Of a stretch of DNA of 64,000 bases, positions 1 through 7,738 are shown in pieces (positions within the stretch are counted from its first letter, which is position 1; every line of letters begins with the position of its first letter). The notes below the pieces were generated by a model. It made no database searches. It was not told where the DNA came from and saw only the letters and a program-made list of their open reading frames with translations. Origin of the DNA: an uncultured Collinsella sp. (GTDB taxonomy: Bacteria > Actinomycetota > Coriobacteriia > Coriobacteriales > Coriobacteriaceae); assembly GCA_900541055.1 (NCBI GenBank), contig UQHZ01000003.1, positions 94,121 through 158,120 on the forward strand, written 5' to 3'. A program made the position numbers and the translations under genes.

Positions 1-1
1 G

Positions 2-931
2 CTTTCGGACGAGCAGAAGCGTGCGCGCTATGACGCCATGCGCTCGGGCAATCCTTTCGCCGGCGCCCCCACGGCTTCGCCTTATGGCGGCGGTTACGCC
101 GGCGGCGCAGCCTATGGCAATCCCTTTGAGGGCGGTTTTCCCTTTGGCGGCGCTTGGGGCCAGCCGCGGCGCGGTCGGGCAGCCTACAATCCCGAAAGCG
201 GTGCCAACGTGGTCGTCGATATCAAGCTCGATGCCAAGGAGGCCAAGGGCGGTGCCCGCAAAACCGTTCGCTACACGCGATTCGATACGTGCGGACACTG
301 CGGCGGCTCGGGTTCTGTCTCCTCCGAGCATGCCCATACCTGCCCAAGCTGCGGCGGGCGCGGCCATATCGATGTGGACCTGTCCTTCCTGTTTGGCGCT
401 GGTACGTTTCAGTCGGTTTGCCCCGAGTGCGGCGGCTCGGGCAAGGTCGTAGCCGATCCGTGCCCCGATTGCGGCGGCAGCGGTCGTACCCGCGTGACCT
501 CCGAGCAAACGATTGAGTTTCCTGCCGGCACGCACGACGGCGACGAGGTTCGCATTAGCGGCATGGGCCACGCCGGTACCAATGGCGCCACAGGTGGTGA
601 CCTGGTCGGTCGCGCCCATGTGGAGGCCGAGCGCCTGGAGGGCAAAGCCCGTACCGGCTTTTACCTGATGGGCATCGTTGCGCCGTTTTTGGTGCTGTCG
701 GCCATCTCGGGCGTGTTCTCGGCCTTTGCCGTGATGTGTTTTATTCCGTTTGCCATGGGTCTGTTCATGGTGCTCACGGATGGGGTTCTTCACCGTAGCC
801 TGCTGTGGTGGAAGCGCGGCGCGATGCAGTTTGCCAACGGTTTTGCCAACGGATTTATGTTCGCGCTCGTGTCGGTTTGGTTTGCGAGCTGCTCGCAACG
901 TGCCATGCTTTCGCCCTACGCAATGCAATAA
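2..931 (+). CDS. Membrane-tailed DnaJ-like co-chaperone (5' end outside window)
   Basis: This is the 3' part of a DnaJ-type Hsp40 co-chaperone whose start lies before the window. The frame is open from base 2 and begins with the end of a J domain (LSDEQKRARYDAM). A Gly/Phe-rich stretch follows, then four CxxCxGxG zinc knuckles between visible residues 97 and 161 (CGHCGGSG, CPSCGGRG, CPECGGSG, CPDCGGSG), and the beginning of a substrate-binding beta domain. From about visible residue 220 the usual second beta domain and dimer segment are replaced by two or three strongly hydrophobic segments, so the protein probably ends in the membrane. A complete dnaJ lies 81 bp downstream with an almost identical J-domain end, which suggests a tandem duplication followed by divergence of the tail. 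Confidence 0.85.
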   Translation, partial: LSDEQKRARYDAMRSGNPFAGAPTASPYGGGYAGGAAYGNPFEGGFPFGGAWGQPRRGRAAYNPESGANVVVDIKLDAKEAKGGARKTVRYTRFDTCGHCGGSGSVSSEHAHTCPSCGGRGHIDVDLSFLFGAGTFQSVCPECGGSGKVVADPCPDCGGSGRTRVTSEQTIEFPAGTHDGDEVRISGMGHAGTNGATGGDLVGRAHVEAERLEGKARTGFYLMGIVAPFLVLSAISGVFSAFAVMCFIPFAMGLFMVLTDGVLHRSLLWWKRGAMQFANGFANGFMFALVSVWFASCSQRAMLSPYAMQ

Positions 932-1012
932 CATCTAGCCCTCTGTTTGCGGCCGGCCCAGCTTGGGTATAGGACGCACTGTGACAATATTGAAAGTCGG
1001 AAGGATTCGGTC

Positions 1013-2161
1013 GTGTCGGAAAATAGGGATTACTACGAGGTACTTGGCGTCGATAAGGATGCCGACGCGCGGACCATTAAACGCGCGTTTCTAAAGAAAG
1101 CCCGTACGGTACACCCGGATGTTTCGGACGACCCCGAGGCCGAGGCCAAGTTCAAAGAGCTTAACGAGGCTTATTCCGTTCTTTCCGACGAGCAGAAGCG
1201 TGCTAACTACGATCGCTTTGGTACTGCCGATGGCCCTGGTGGCTCCGGTTATGTCGATATCAACGATATCTTTGGCGGTATGGGCATGGACGACCTGTTC
1301 TCGTCGTTCTTTGGCGGCGGAGCCGGCGGTGGTGCCCGCAGCCGGCGCGAGCGCCGTCGCGGTCGCGATATGGCCATCTCGCTTTCGGTGACGCTCGAGG
1401 AAGCTGCGCTTGGCTGTAAAAAGACGATCAGCTATGACCGCCTTGCTCCCTGCGAGGATTGCAACGGTACGGGCAAGGCTGACGGTGCGACCGAAAAGCA
1501 GTGCAGCCGCTGCCACGGCACGGGCTATGTCACCACGGTCCAGCGCTCTTTTTTGGGCCAGGTCCAGTCCTCTTCGCCTTGCCCCGACTGCCACGGCGAG
1601 GGAACGGTCATCGATCATCCCTGCGAGACCTGTGACGGCCAGGGCCGCACGCCTTCGCACGAAAAGATCGACATCGATATTCCCGCCGGCGTCTCGACCG
1701 GTCGCCAACTGCGCGTGAGCGGCTTTGGCGAGGCCGGCCTTCGTGGCGAGTCCTCGGGCGATCTGATCGTCAACGTGCGTGTCGCCGACCACGAGCGCTT
1801 TAAGCGCAATGGCGACGACCTGTATCTGGTGAGCGATATCTCCATCGCGCAGGCCGCGCTCGGCTGCGAGATTGAGGTCGAGGGCATTATGCCCGACGAG
1901 GTCGTCAAGGTGTGCGTCCCCGCTGGCACGCAGTATGGCGACACCGTCAGCGTCAACAACTTCGGCATGCCGCGCATCGGCGGTGGCGGCTCACGCGGTC
2001 GACTTATCGTGCAGCTGCGCGTGGTCGTTCCCACGAACCTTTCCAACAAGCAGCGCGAGCTGCTCCGCGCTTTTGCCGACGAGATGGGCGATGACGTCGC
2101 TTCCGGCAAGAAGTCGGTAACCGATCGTATCAAGAGCGCCCTCGACGATATCCTCGATTAA
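1013..2161 (+). CDS. dnaJ: Chaperone protein DnaJ
   Basis: Class I Hsp40 of 382 residues. It stimulates DnaK ATPase and delivers unfolded clients in the cytoplasm. The J domain covers about residues 5-68 with HPD at about 34-36, followed by a Gly-rich linker, four zinc knuckles (CEDCNGTG, CSRCHGTG, CPDCHGEG, CETCDGQG, about residues 146-210) and both C-terminal beta domains. I chose the GTG at 1013 because it gives the normal J-domain start (SENRDYYEVLGV) and has a GGAAGGA-like ribosome site just upstream; the frame stays open to 947 without homology. No CIRCE or HspR-type inverted repeat is visible upstream. The stop codon overlaps the ribosome site of the next gene. Confidence 0.96.
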   Translation: MSENRDYYEVLGVDKDADARTIKRAFLKKARTVHPDVSDDPEAEAKFKELNEAYSVLSDEQKRANYDRFGTADGPGGSGYVDINDIFGGMGMDDLFSSFFGGGAGGGARSRRERRRGRDMAISLSVTLEEAALGCKKTISYDRLAPCEDCNGTGKADGATEKQCSRCHGTGYVTTVQRSFLGQVQSSSPCPDCHGEGTVIDHPCETCDGQGRTPSHEKIDIDIPAGVSTGRQLRVSGFGEAGLRGESSGDLIVNVRVADHERFKRNGDDLYLVSDISIAQAALGCEIEVEGIMPDEVVKVCVPAGTQYGDTVSVNNFGMPRIGGGGSRGRLIVQLRVVVPTNLSNKQRELLRAFADEMGDDVASGKKSVTDRIKSALDDILD

Positions 2162-2170
2162 GGAGCCCGC

Positions 2171-3463
2171 TTGCTCGCACCCCATATTTCCGTCGTCAAC
2201 CTTGGCTGCCGCGTCAACCGGGTTGAGTCCGACCGTATCACTGCCGATCTTATGCGCCAGGGCTTTGCGATGGTGGAGCCCCAGGATGCCGACCTGATCG
2301 TAATCAATACCTGCGCCGTGACGGGCGAGGCCGAGGCCAAGACCCGCAAGGCTGTCCGCCATGCGCTGTCATATCCAGGCGAGCCCTACGTGGTCGTGAC
2401 CGGCTGCGTCGTCAACTTGCATCCCGAGGAGCTACTGGAGCTTTCGGACCGCGTGATTGCCGAGCCGTCGAAAATCGACGTCGCCGAGCGTGTCTGCGAG
2501 GTGCTGGGTGTCGAATCCGATAGTGTGGCCGCCTGCAGCGACAGCGATGTGGTCGATGCCCTGGGGCGCTCGCGTCTGGGCGTGAAGATCCAAGACGGCT
2601 GTAATCACCGCTGCACGTATTGCATCGTGTGGAAGGCACGCGGCCCCGAGCGCTCCGTGCCCGTCGAGTCCGTGCTCGAGCAGGTGCGCGAGGCCCAGGA
2701 GGCCGGTGTGCCCGAGGTGGTGCTGACTGGCGTGAACCTGGGCGCCTATGACGGCAAGAGCGCGACTGACGAACACGTGGAGATCGATGAGCTGCTCGAG
2801 GCCATTATGGAGCGCACCACGATTGCCCACGTGCGCATTTCCTCAGTCGAGCCCATGGACATCTCCGAGCGCCTGCTCAAGGTGATGGCGCGCTATCCTC
2901 AGCGTATCGCGCCGTTCTTGCATCTTCCCGTGCAGTCCGGCTGCACTGCGACCCTGCATCGCATGGGTCGTCCCTATAGTGCGGAGGCCTTTGAGGACAC
3001 GGTGCGCATGATTCGTACCAATCTGCCCCAGGCGTCACTTTCTTGCGACGTCATCGTCGGCTTCCCCGGCGAGACGGACGAGGAGTTCGAGGAGTCACTG
3101 GCGTTGTGCCGTCGCGTGGGCTTTTCGCGCATGCATGTCTTCCGCTATAGCAAGCGTCCCGGCACGCTTGCGGCCGATATGCCCGATCAGGTACCGCCCG
3201 AGATTATGGCCGAACGCAGCCGCCGCATGCGTGCCGCCGCACAGGAGCTTGCGATCGCCGATGCCCGCCGCCGCGTGGGCACGGTCGAGCGTGCGGTGCT
3301 CGAGTACGGCGACAACCTGACGCTCGGCTCGTTCCATCATGCCCGTCTTGACGATGTCTGCGGGCTCAAGGCCCCGTGCCTGCTCGATGTTGCTATCATC
3401 GGAGTCGATGATTCCGGCTTAGTCCATGCTCACAGGGAGGTCCATGGAAGCCTCGAAGATTAG
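2171..3463 (+). CDS. mtaB: tRNA (N6-threonylcarbamoyladenosine37-C2) methylthiotransferase MtaB
   Basis: A MiaB-family radical-SAM enzyme of 430 residues that would convert t6A37 to ms2t6A37 in ANN-decoding tRNAs. The N-terminal cluster-binding domain has Cys in NLGCRVN, NTCAVTG and VTGCV. The radical-SAM motif CNHRCTYC is at about residues 144-151, and a short TRAM-like tail follows. The CRVNRVE and IVWKARGPERS signatures fit MtaB rather than MiaB or RimO, both of which occur elsewhere in this window. The start is TTG at 2171, with AAGGAG overlapping the dnaJ stop. The 3' end overlaps the start of phoH by 20 bp, which implies translational coupling. Confidence 0.9.
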   Translation: MLAPHISVVNLGCRVNRVESDRITADLMRQGFAMVEPQDADLIVINTCAVTGEAEAKTRKAVRHALSYPGEPYVVVTGCVVNLHPEELLELSDRVIAEPSKIDVAERVCEVLGVESDSVAACSDSDVVDALGRSRLGVKIQDGCNHRCTYCIVWKARGPERSVPVESVLEQVREAQEAGVPEVVLTGVNLGAYDGKSATDEHVEIDELLEAIMERTTIAHVRISSVEPMDISERLLKVMARYPQRIAPFLHLPVQSGCTATLHRMGRPYSAEAFEDTVRMIRTNLPQASLSCDVIVGFPGETDEEFEESLALCRRVGFSRMHVFRYSKRPGTLAADMPDQVPPEIMAERSRRMRAAAQELAIADARRRVGTVERAVLEYGDNLTLGSFHHARLDDVCGLKAPCLLDVAIIGVDDSGLVHAHREVHGSLED

Positions 3464-4430
3464 ACTTACCGTTCCCGAGGGGATTGACCCCTCGCGCGTC
3501 TTGGGCGCCGGCGACGCTGTCCTTCGCGCGGTCGAAGACTTGGTTCGCGCCCATGTGGTTGCGCGCGGTGACCAGATTGCCGTGAGCGGCGACCCGGACG
3601 AGGTCGAACTCGTGGCGCGTTTTTTCGAACACGCCTTTCGTGAGGCGGCTGCCGGTCGCACGCTGTCTGCCGACGACGTCTCGCGTTGCCTGGCTGTCCT
3701 GCGCGATGGCGAGCACGACGCCTCGTCGCTGCGCGATGACGTGCTGCTTTCGTATCGCGGCCGTGTCATTCGTCCCAAGACGCTCGGCCAAAAGCGCTAT
3801 GTTGACGCCATCCGCTCGCATACCATCACGTTTGGCCTGGGCCCCGCCGGTACCGGTAAGACCTATCTAGCCATGGCGCTCGCCGTCGCCGCGCTCAAGC
3901 GCCACGAGGTGGGTCGCCTGGTCCTTACGCGGCCCGTTGTCGAGGCAGGGGAGAATTTGGGCTTTTTGCCCGGCACCCTCGAGGAAAAGATCGACCCTTA
4001 CATGCGTCCGCTCTACGATGCCCTGTTTGACATGATGGATCGTGAGCGTACCGACGAGCTCATGGAGCGTGGCGTGATCGAGATTGCCCCGCTCGCCTAC
4101 ATGCGCGGCCGAACTCTGAGCGACGCTTTCGTGGTACTCGACGAGGCGCAAAACACGACGCCTGAGCAGATGAAGATGTTCCTGACGCGCCTCGGCTTTA
4201 ATTCCAAGTTTGTGATTACCGGTGATCTGAGCCAGCGCGATCTGGTGGGTCGTCGCGGCGGCCTGGCCGATGTCGAGAAGATTTTGGGCCGTGTCGACGA
4301 TGTGGCATTTTCTCATCTGGAGCGCGCTGATGTGGTGCGCCATGCCCTGGTGGGCAGGATCGTCGAGGCCTATGATGCGTATGATGACGTGCGTGAGCAG
4401 CGCTCGCGCGACCGAAAGGAGTCCCGTTGA
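3444..4430 (+). CDS. phoH: PhoH-family ATPase
   Basis: Cytoplasmic P-loop ATPase of 328 residues of the PhoH/YbeZ family, functionally linked to YbeY in RNA and ribosome metabolism. Walker A is GPAGTGKTYLA at about residues 133-143, Walker B is FVVLDEAQNTT at about 230, and ITGDLSQRD follows as the sensor region. The ATG at 3444 has a strong AGGGAGG six bases upstream and lies inside the end of mtaB. An in-frame start at 3426 is possible but has no such site. The stop overlaps the TTG start of ybeY. The phoH-ybeY-dgkA-era order is widely conserved in Gram-positive bacteria and supports the assignment. Confidence 0.95.
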   Translation: MEASKIRLTVPEGIDPSRVLGAGDAVLRAVEDLVRAHVVARGDQIAVSGDPDEVELVARFFEHAFREAAAGRTLSADDVSRCLAVLRDGEHDASSLRDDVLLSYRGRVIRPKTLGQKRYVDAIRSHTITFGLGPAGTGKTYLAMALAVAALKRHEVGRLVLTRPVVEAGENLGFLPGTLEEKIDPYMRPLYDALFDMMDRERTDELMERGVIEIAPLAYMRGRTLSDAFVVLDEAQNTTPEQMKMFLTRLGFNSKFVITGDLSQRDLVGRRGGLADVEKILGRVDDVAFSHLERADVVRHALVGRIVEAYDAYDDVREQRSRDRKESR

Positions 4431-4936
4431 GTGTATTGATCAGCAACGATGCCGAGCTCGATACGCTGCTCGACGCGCAGGAGGTGGAGCACATCTGCCA
4501 GTTCGTGCTTGCCGCCGAGGACGTTGAGCGTGAAGTCGAGATTTCCCTTTCGTATGTCGACGAGGACGAGATGCACGAGCTCAACCACGAGTGGCGCGGT
4601 ATCGACCGTACCACCGATGTGCTCTCGTTTGAGTGCGACTCTGCCTTTGACGAGGACATTCCCGCCGACGAGACGATCGAGCTCGGCGATATTATCTTGG
4701 CGCCGCAGGTTATCGCTCGCCAGGCTCCCGGTTTTGGTAACAGTCCCGCCGACGAGTGCCGGCTGATGCTTGTGCACGGTATGCTGCACCTGCTGGGCTA
4801 TGACCACATCGAGGATGACGAGGCCGAGGTCATGGAGGCCCGTGAGGATGCCATCCTGCGCGATCTGGCGCTCGAGCGCGGGGAGGACCCCAAGTTGGTC
4901 CACGTCGGTCCCATCACCAACCATGCCCACGACTAG
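4427..4936 (+). CDS. ybeY: Endoribonuclease / rRNA maturation factor YbeY
   Basis: Metal-dependent protein of 169 residues in the UPF0054 family, implicated in 16S rRNA 3'-end maturation and 70S quality control. The zinc-binding signature HGMLHLLGYDH lies at about residues 117-127. The start is TTG at 4427, overlapping the phoH stop (TTGA) with AAAGGAG just upstream. The overlap makes co-translation with phoH likely. Confidence 0.95.
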   Translation: MSVLISNDAELDTLLDAQEVEHICQFVLAAEDVEREVEISLSYVDEDEMHELNHEWRGIDRTTDVLSFECDSAFDEDIPADETIELGDIILAPQVIARQAPGFGNSPADECRLMLVHGMLHLLGYDHIEDDEAEVMEAREDAILRDLALERGEDPKLVHVGPITNHAHD

Positions 4937-4945
4937 GAGCCGTCT

Positions 4946-5323
4946 ATGATTCCCGGATCGAACAAGGACCATCCATCCTTTTTAAAGTCGTTCTCCTACG
5001 CCATGGAGGGCTTTGTCACCGCCGTTAAAACCGAGCGTAACATTAAGGTCATGCTCGTGGCGGGCGTGTGTACCGTCATTGCCGGCTGCATTGTCGGCCT
5101 CGACATTGCCGAGTGGGCCACGGTTATCATCTGCTGTGGCCTGGTGATTCACGGCGAGCTGTGCAATACCGCTATGGAGGCGATCGTCGACCTGGCGACC
5201 CAGGAACTTCATCCGCTGGCGAAGCGCGCCAAGGATATCGCCGCCGCTTCCGTGTACGTTCTTTCCATCACCGCCGCAATCGTGGGCCTGCTGGTCTTTG
5301 CCCACGCACTTGGCTTTATTTAG
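4946..5323 (+). CDS. dgkA: Diacylglycerol / undecaprenol kinase family protein
   Basis: Small integral membrane kinase of 125 residues. It has an amphipathic N-terminus, three transmembrane helices and the family signature GELCNTAMEAIVDL. Members from Gram-positive bacteria mostly phosphorylate undecaprenol and recycle the cell-wall lipid carrier; which lipid is used here cannot be told from sequence. It starts 9 bp after ybeY and ends 12 bp before era, in the usual cluster. Confidence 0.93.
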   Translation: MIPGSNKDHPSFLKSFSYAMEGFVTAVKTERNIKVMLVAGVCTVIAGCIVGLDIAEWATVIICCGLVIHGELCNTAMEAIVDLATQELHPLAKRAKDIAAASVYVLSITAAIVGLLVFAHALGFI

Positions 5324-5335
5324 AAAGGGATTCCC

Positions 5336-6406
5336 ATGTCCGACAATATGCAGCCTACCGATGAGGTTCTGGACGACGAGGTTCTGGATGAGGTCGAGGA
5401 TACCGATTCGCTTGACGAGGTCGAGGAATTCGACCCGTTTGAGGGTATGAGCGACGAGGAGCTCGATGCCCTCTGTGACGAGGACGAGATGTCTCTGGGC
5501 TTTGGCGATGTGGAGCCCGGTTTCCGCAGCGGCTTTGTGGCCCTGGTCGGTCGTCCCAACGCCGGTAAGTCCACGCTGCTCAACGCCTGCTATGGCAAAA
5601 AGGTCGCCATTACCTCGCCGGTGGCCCAGACGACTCGCCGTCGCATGCGCGCCGTGGTTAACCGCCCCGGCTACCAGCTGGTCTTTGTCGATACCCCGGG
5701 TATCCATAAGCCCAAGGACGGTCTGGGTTCCGAGCTCAACAAAAGTGCCCTGTTCGAGCTCAACGACGTTGACGTCGTCGCGTTTTTGATTGATGCCACC
5801 AAGCCCATCGGCAGGGGAGACGCCTGGGTTGCCGAGCGCGTCAGATGCGCTCGCTGCAAGAAGGTTTTGGTGCTCACCAAAGCCGACGAGGCCGACCCCG
5901 CGCAGGTTATGGAGCAGCTCAAGGCAGCGCATGAGCTTATGGAATACGATGATGAGATCGTGACTTCGTCGGTCAAGAACTTCAACGTCGACGCCTTCAT
6001 TGAGACCGTTGCGCACTTTTTGCCCGAGGGCCCGCGTTGGTTCCCCGAAGATATGGGTACCGATGCTTCCGACGAGACGCTTGTTGCCGAGTTTGTGCGC
6101 GAGAAGGTCTTGCGCCGCACCCGCGACGAGATCCCGCACTCCGTGGGTGTGATTTGCGATGCGCTCGAGCAGACCAAGAAGGTGCTGCGCGTGCACGCCA
6201 CCATTTACGTCGAGCGTGAGGGTCAAAAGGGCATCATCATCGGCAAGGGCGGCGAGATGATCAAGCATATCGGTATCGACGCCCGTCGCGATCTTGAGCG
6301 CATCTTTGGCACGCAGGTTTTTTTGGAACTGGACGTGAAGGTCAAGGCCGGCTGGCGCGACGATGAGGCCCAGATTCGCCGTTTTGGCTACAACGCCGAG
6401 GACTAA
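5336..6406 (+). CDS. era: GTPase Era with acidic N-terminal extension
   Basis: Ras-like GTPase that binds the 3' end of 16S rRNA during 30S maturation. G1 is GRPNAGKST at about residues 71-79, G3 is DTPG, G4 is TKAD (replacing the common NKxD) and the KH RNA-binding loop is IIGKGGEMIKHIG at about 301-313. The protein has 356 residues, about 55-60 more than typical Era; the extra part is an Asp/Glu-rich N-terminus. The ATG at 5336 has GAAAGGG directly upstream, so the extension is probably translated. It lies 12 bp after the lipid kinase gene and 15 bp before recO. Confidence 0.95.
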   Translation: MSDNMQPTDEVLDDEVLDEVEDTDSLDEVEEFDPFEGMSDEELDALCDEDEMSLGFGDVEPGFRSGFVALVGRPNAGKSTLLNACYGKKVAITSPVAQTTRRRMRAVVNRPGYQLVFVDTPGIHKPKDGLGSELNKSALFELNDVDVVAFLIDATKPIGRGDAWVAERVRCARCKKVLVLTKADEADPAQVMEQLKAAHELMEYDDEIVTSSVKNFNVDAFIETVAHFLPEGPRWFPEDMGTDASDETLVAEFVREKVLRRTRDEIPHSVGVICDALEQTKKVLRVHATIYVEREGQKGIIIGKGGEMIKHIGIDARRDLERIFGTQVFLELDVKVKAGWRDDEAQIRRFGYNAED

Positions 6407-6421
6407 GGGCGCGCGGCGCGC

Positions 6422-7171
6422 ATGGCAGGCTCCCGGACATATCGCACGAAGGTGCTCGTCCTCGATAAGACGAAGCTCAAAGAGACGGACCTGATCCTGA
6501 CGATGCTTGACGAGCGGGGTCGGCAGGTTCGTGCCGTGGCAAAGGGCGCCCGCAAACCCGGTGGGCGCCTGGCTGCGCGCTGCGAGCTGTTCTGTACCGT
6601 TGATATGCTGCTTGCGCATGGACGGTCGCTCGACGTGGTTTCCCAGGCCGAGCTTATGGAGGCTCCGCTCGGCGTTGCGCCCGATTACGAGACGACCTGC
6701 GCCGCAAGTGCGATCGCCGAGGTCGCGCGCGTGTGCTCGTTCGAGGACGCCGAGGACCCGTTTACCTTTGCTATAACGCAGCGAGCGCTTGCCCTGGTGG
6801 GCAGTGGGCTCGACACGGCACACATGGATCTACTTGTGGCGGCATATGTCTTTAAGCTGCTGTCGCACGTTGGCTATCGACCCGATTTTTCGGCCTGCGT
6901 GCTGTGCGGAGACCCCATGTTGTCGTATTTTTCGCCCCAGGCGGGCGGTCTCATGTGCGGGTCGTGCGCTTCGAGCGTTCCGGGTGCCGAGTTGGTGTCG
7001 ACCGGTGAGGTCGCGTGGCTGCGCGCCCTCATGTCCATGACCTTCGATGCGCTCATGGCCGAGAGGATCGATTCCCATACCGCGGCCTTTTTGCTCGGGC
7101 TTTCCCATGTGTGGGCTGCGACGCACACCGATCAGCGCCTCCGTGCGATGGAATTCATGTTGGGTCGGTGA
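6422..7171 (+). CDS. recO: DNA repair protein RecO
   Basis: Recombination mediator of 249 residues that loads RecA on SSB-coated single strands with RecR. The N-terminal OB fold begins TKVLVLDKTKLKETDLI. A zinc ribbon is formed by CVLCGDP (about residues 159-162) and GLMCGSC (about 177-182). It follows era at 15 bp, the standard arrangement. The ribosome site is poor (GGCGCGCGGCGC), so translation may depend on era. Confidence 0.93.
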   Translation: MAGSRTYRTKVLVLDKTKLKETDLILTMLDERGRQVRAVAKGARKPGGRLAARCELFCTVDMLLAHGRSLDVVSQAELMEAPLGVAPDYETTCAASAIAEVARVCSFEDAEDPFTFAITQRALALVGSGLDTAHMDLLVAAYVFKLLSHVGYRPDFSACVLCGDPMLSYFSPQAGGLMCGSCASSVPGAELVSTGEVAWLRALMSMTFDALMAERIDSHTAAFLLGLSHVWAATHTDQRLRAMEFMLGR

Positions 7172-7273
7172 TGATGCGCAGGTGCAGGCTGCTTGTGGTA
7201 ACATACCGACCTGTTGGTACCTCGACCTTGGTTGCTCGCTCCACCGGCGGCTTCCCAGTCCGAGGCGAATCGA

Positions 7274-7289
7274 GTCGCCCGCGGGCGAC
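7274..7289 (+). promoter_or_regulatory. Hairpin in the rpsO leader
   Basis: A perfect 7-bp stem, GTCGCCC and GGGCGAC with a two-base spacer, lies 20 bases before the rpsO start. S15 often represses its own mRNA by binding leader structures, so this is a candidate site. That role is inference from other bacteria. Confidence 0.3.
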
Positions 7290-7309
7290 GTAAAACGAAA
7301 GGTGAAACA

Positions 7310-7588
7310 ATGACTGTTTCCAAAGAGCGCAAGGCGGAGCTGACTGCCCAGTTCGGTAACACCCCGGTCGACACCGGCAACCCCAAGGTTCAGGTCGCCA
7401 TCCTGAGCGAGCGCATCAAGGAGCTGACCGAGCACATGAAGTCCCATCAGAAGGACTTCCACACCCGTCGTGGCCTGCTCATGCTCGTCGGCCGTCGTCG
7501 TCGCCTTCTCTCCTACATCAAGAAGAGCGACATCGTCGAGTACCGTGAGCTCATCAAGGCTCTGGGCATCCGCGACAACATCCAGTAA
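7310..7588 (+). CDS. rpsO: 30S ribosomal protein S15
   Basis: Primary 16S rRNA-binding protein of the small subunit platform, 92 residues, with the conserved four-helix pattern (VQVAILSERIKELTEH, HTRRGLLMLVGRRRRLL). The ATG at 7310 with GAAAGGTG upstream gives the normal length. A longer frame reaching 7214 has no support. It is followed by a hairpin terminator and then pnp, the common rpsO-pnp pair. Confidence 0.98.
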   Translation: MTVSKERKAELTAQFGNTPVDTGNPKVQVAILSERIKELTEHMKSHQKDFHTRRGLLMLVGRRRRLLSYIKKSDIVEYRELIKALGIRDNIQ

Positions 7589-7602
7589 GGATTTGTACAT
7601 GC

Positions 7603-7635
7603 TAAGAGCGTCCTGCGCAGCGGGGCGCTCTTTTT
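7603..7635 (+). terminator. Intrinsic terminator after rpsO
   Basis: AAGAGCG pairs with CGCTCTT and is followed by TTTTTG. It lies 14 bases after the rpsO stop and probably limits read-through into pnp. Confidence 0.8.
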
Positions 7636-7643
7636 GTGTAAGG

Positions 7644-7735
7644 GCGTGAACAATCACGCTCTGAAGCGTGGCGGGGGCAGGGGGCCCACGTCACATGAGA
7701 AGCCCGCAGGCAAGGGGCCTGTGGGGTAAAGGAGA
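7644..7735 (+). promoter_or_regulatory. Structured pnp leader
   Basis: Two mutually exclusive hairpins share one arm. GCGTGA (7644-7649) can pair with TCACGC (7654-7659), or CACGCT (7655-7660) can pair with AGCGTG (7665-7670). Downstream, CCCGCAGGC (7703-7711) pairs over nine bases with GCCTGTGGG (7717-7725), ending two bases before the AAAGGAG ribosome site. In enterobacteria PNPase autoregulates through an RNase III-processed leader hairpin; similar control here is inference. Confidence 0.45.
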
Positions 7736-7738
7736 ACA

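Noticed and set aside
932..1012. Heat-shock operator (CIRCE or HspR/HAIR) before dnaJ
   Set aside because: Neither the TTAGCACTC-type nor the CTTGAGT-type inverted repeat is present in this gap.
4982..6823. 613-codon minus-strand frame opposite dgkA, era and recO
   Set aside because: Covers three real genes in antisense and shows no domain.
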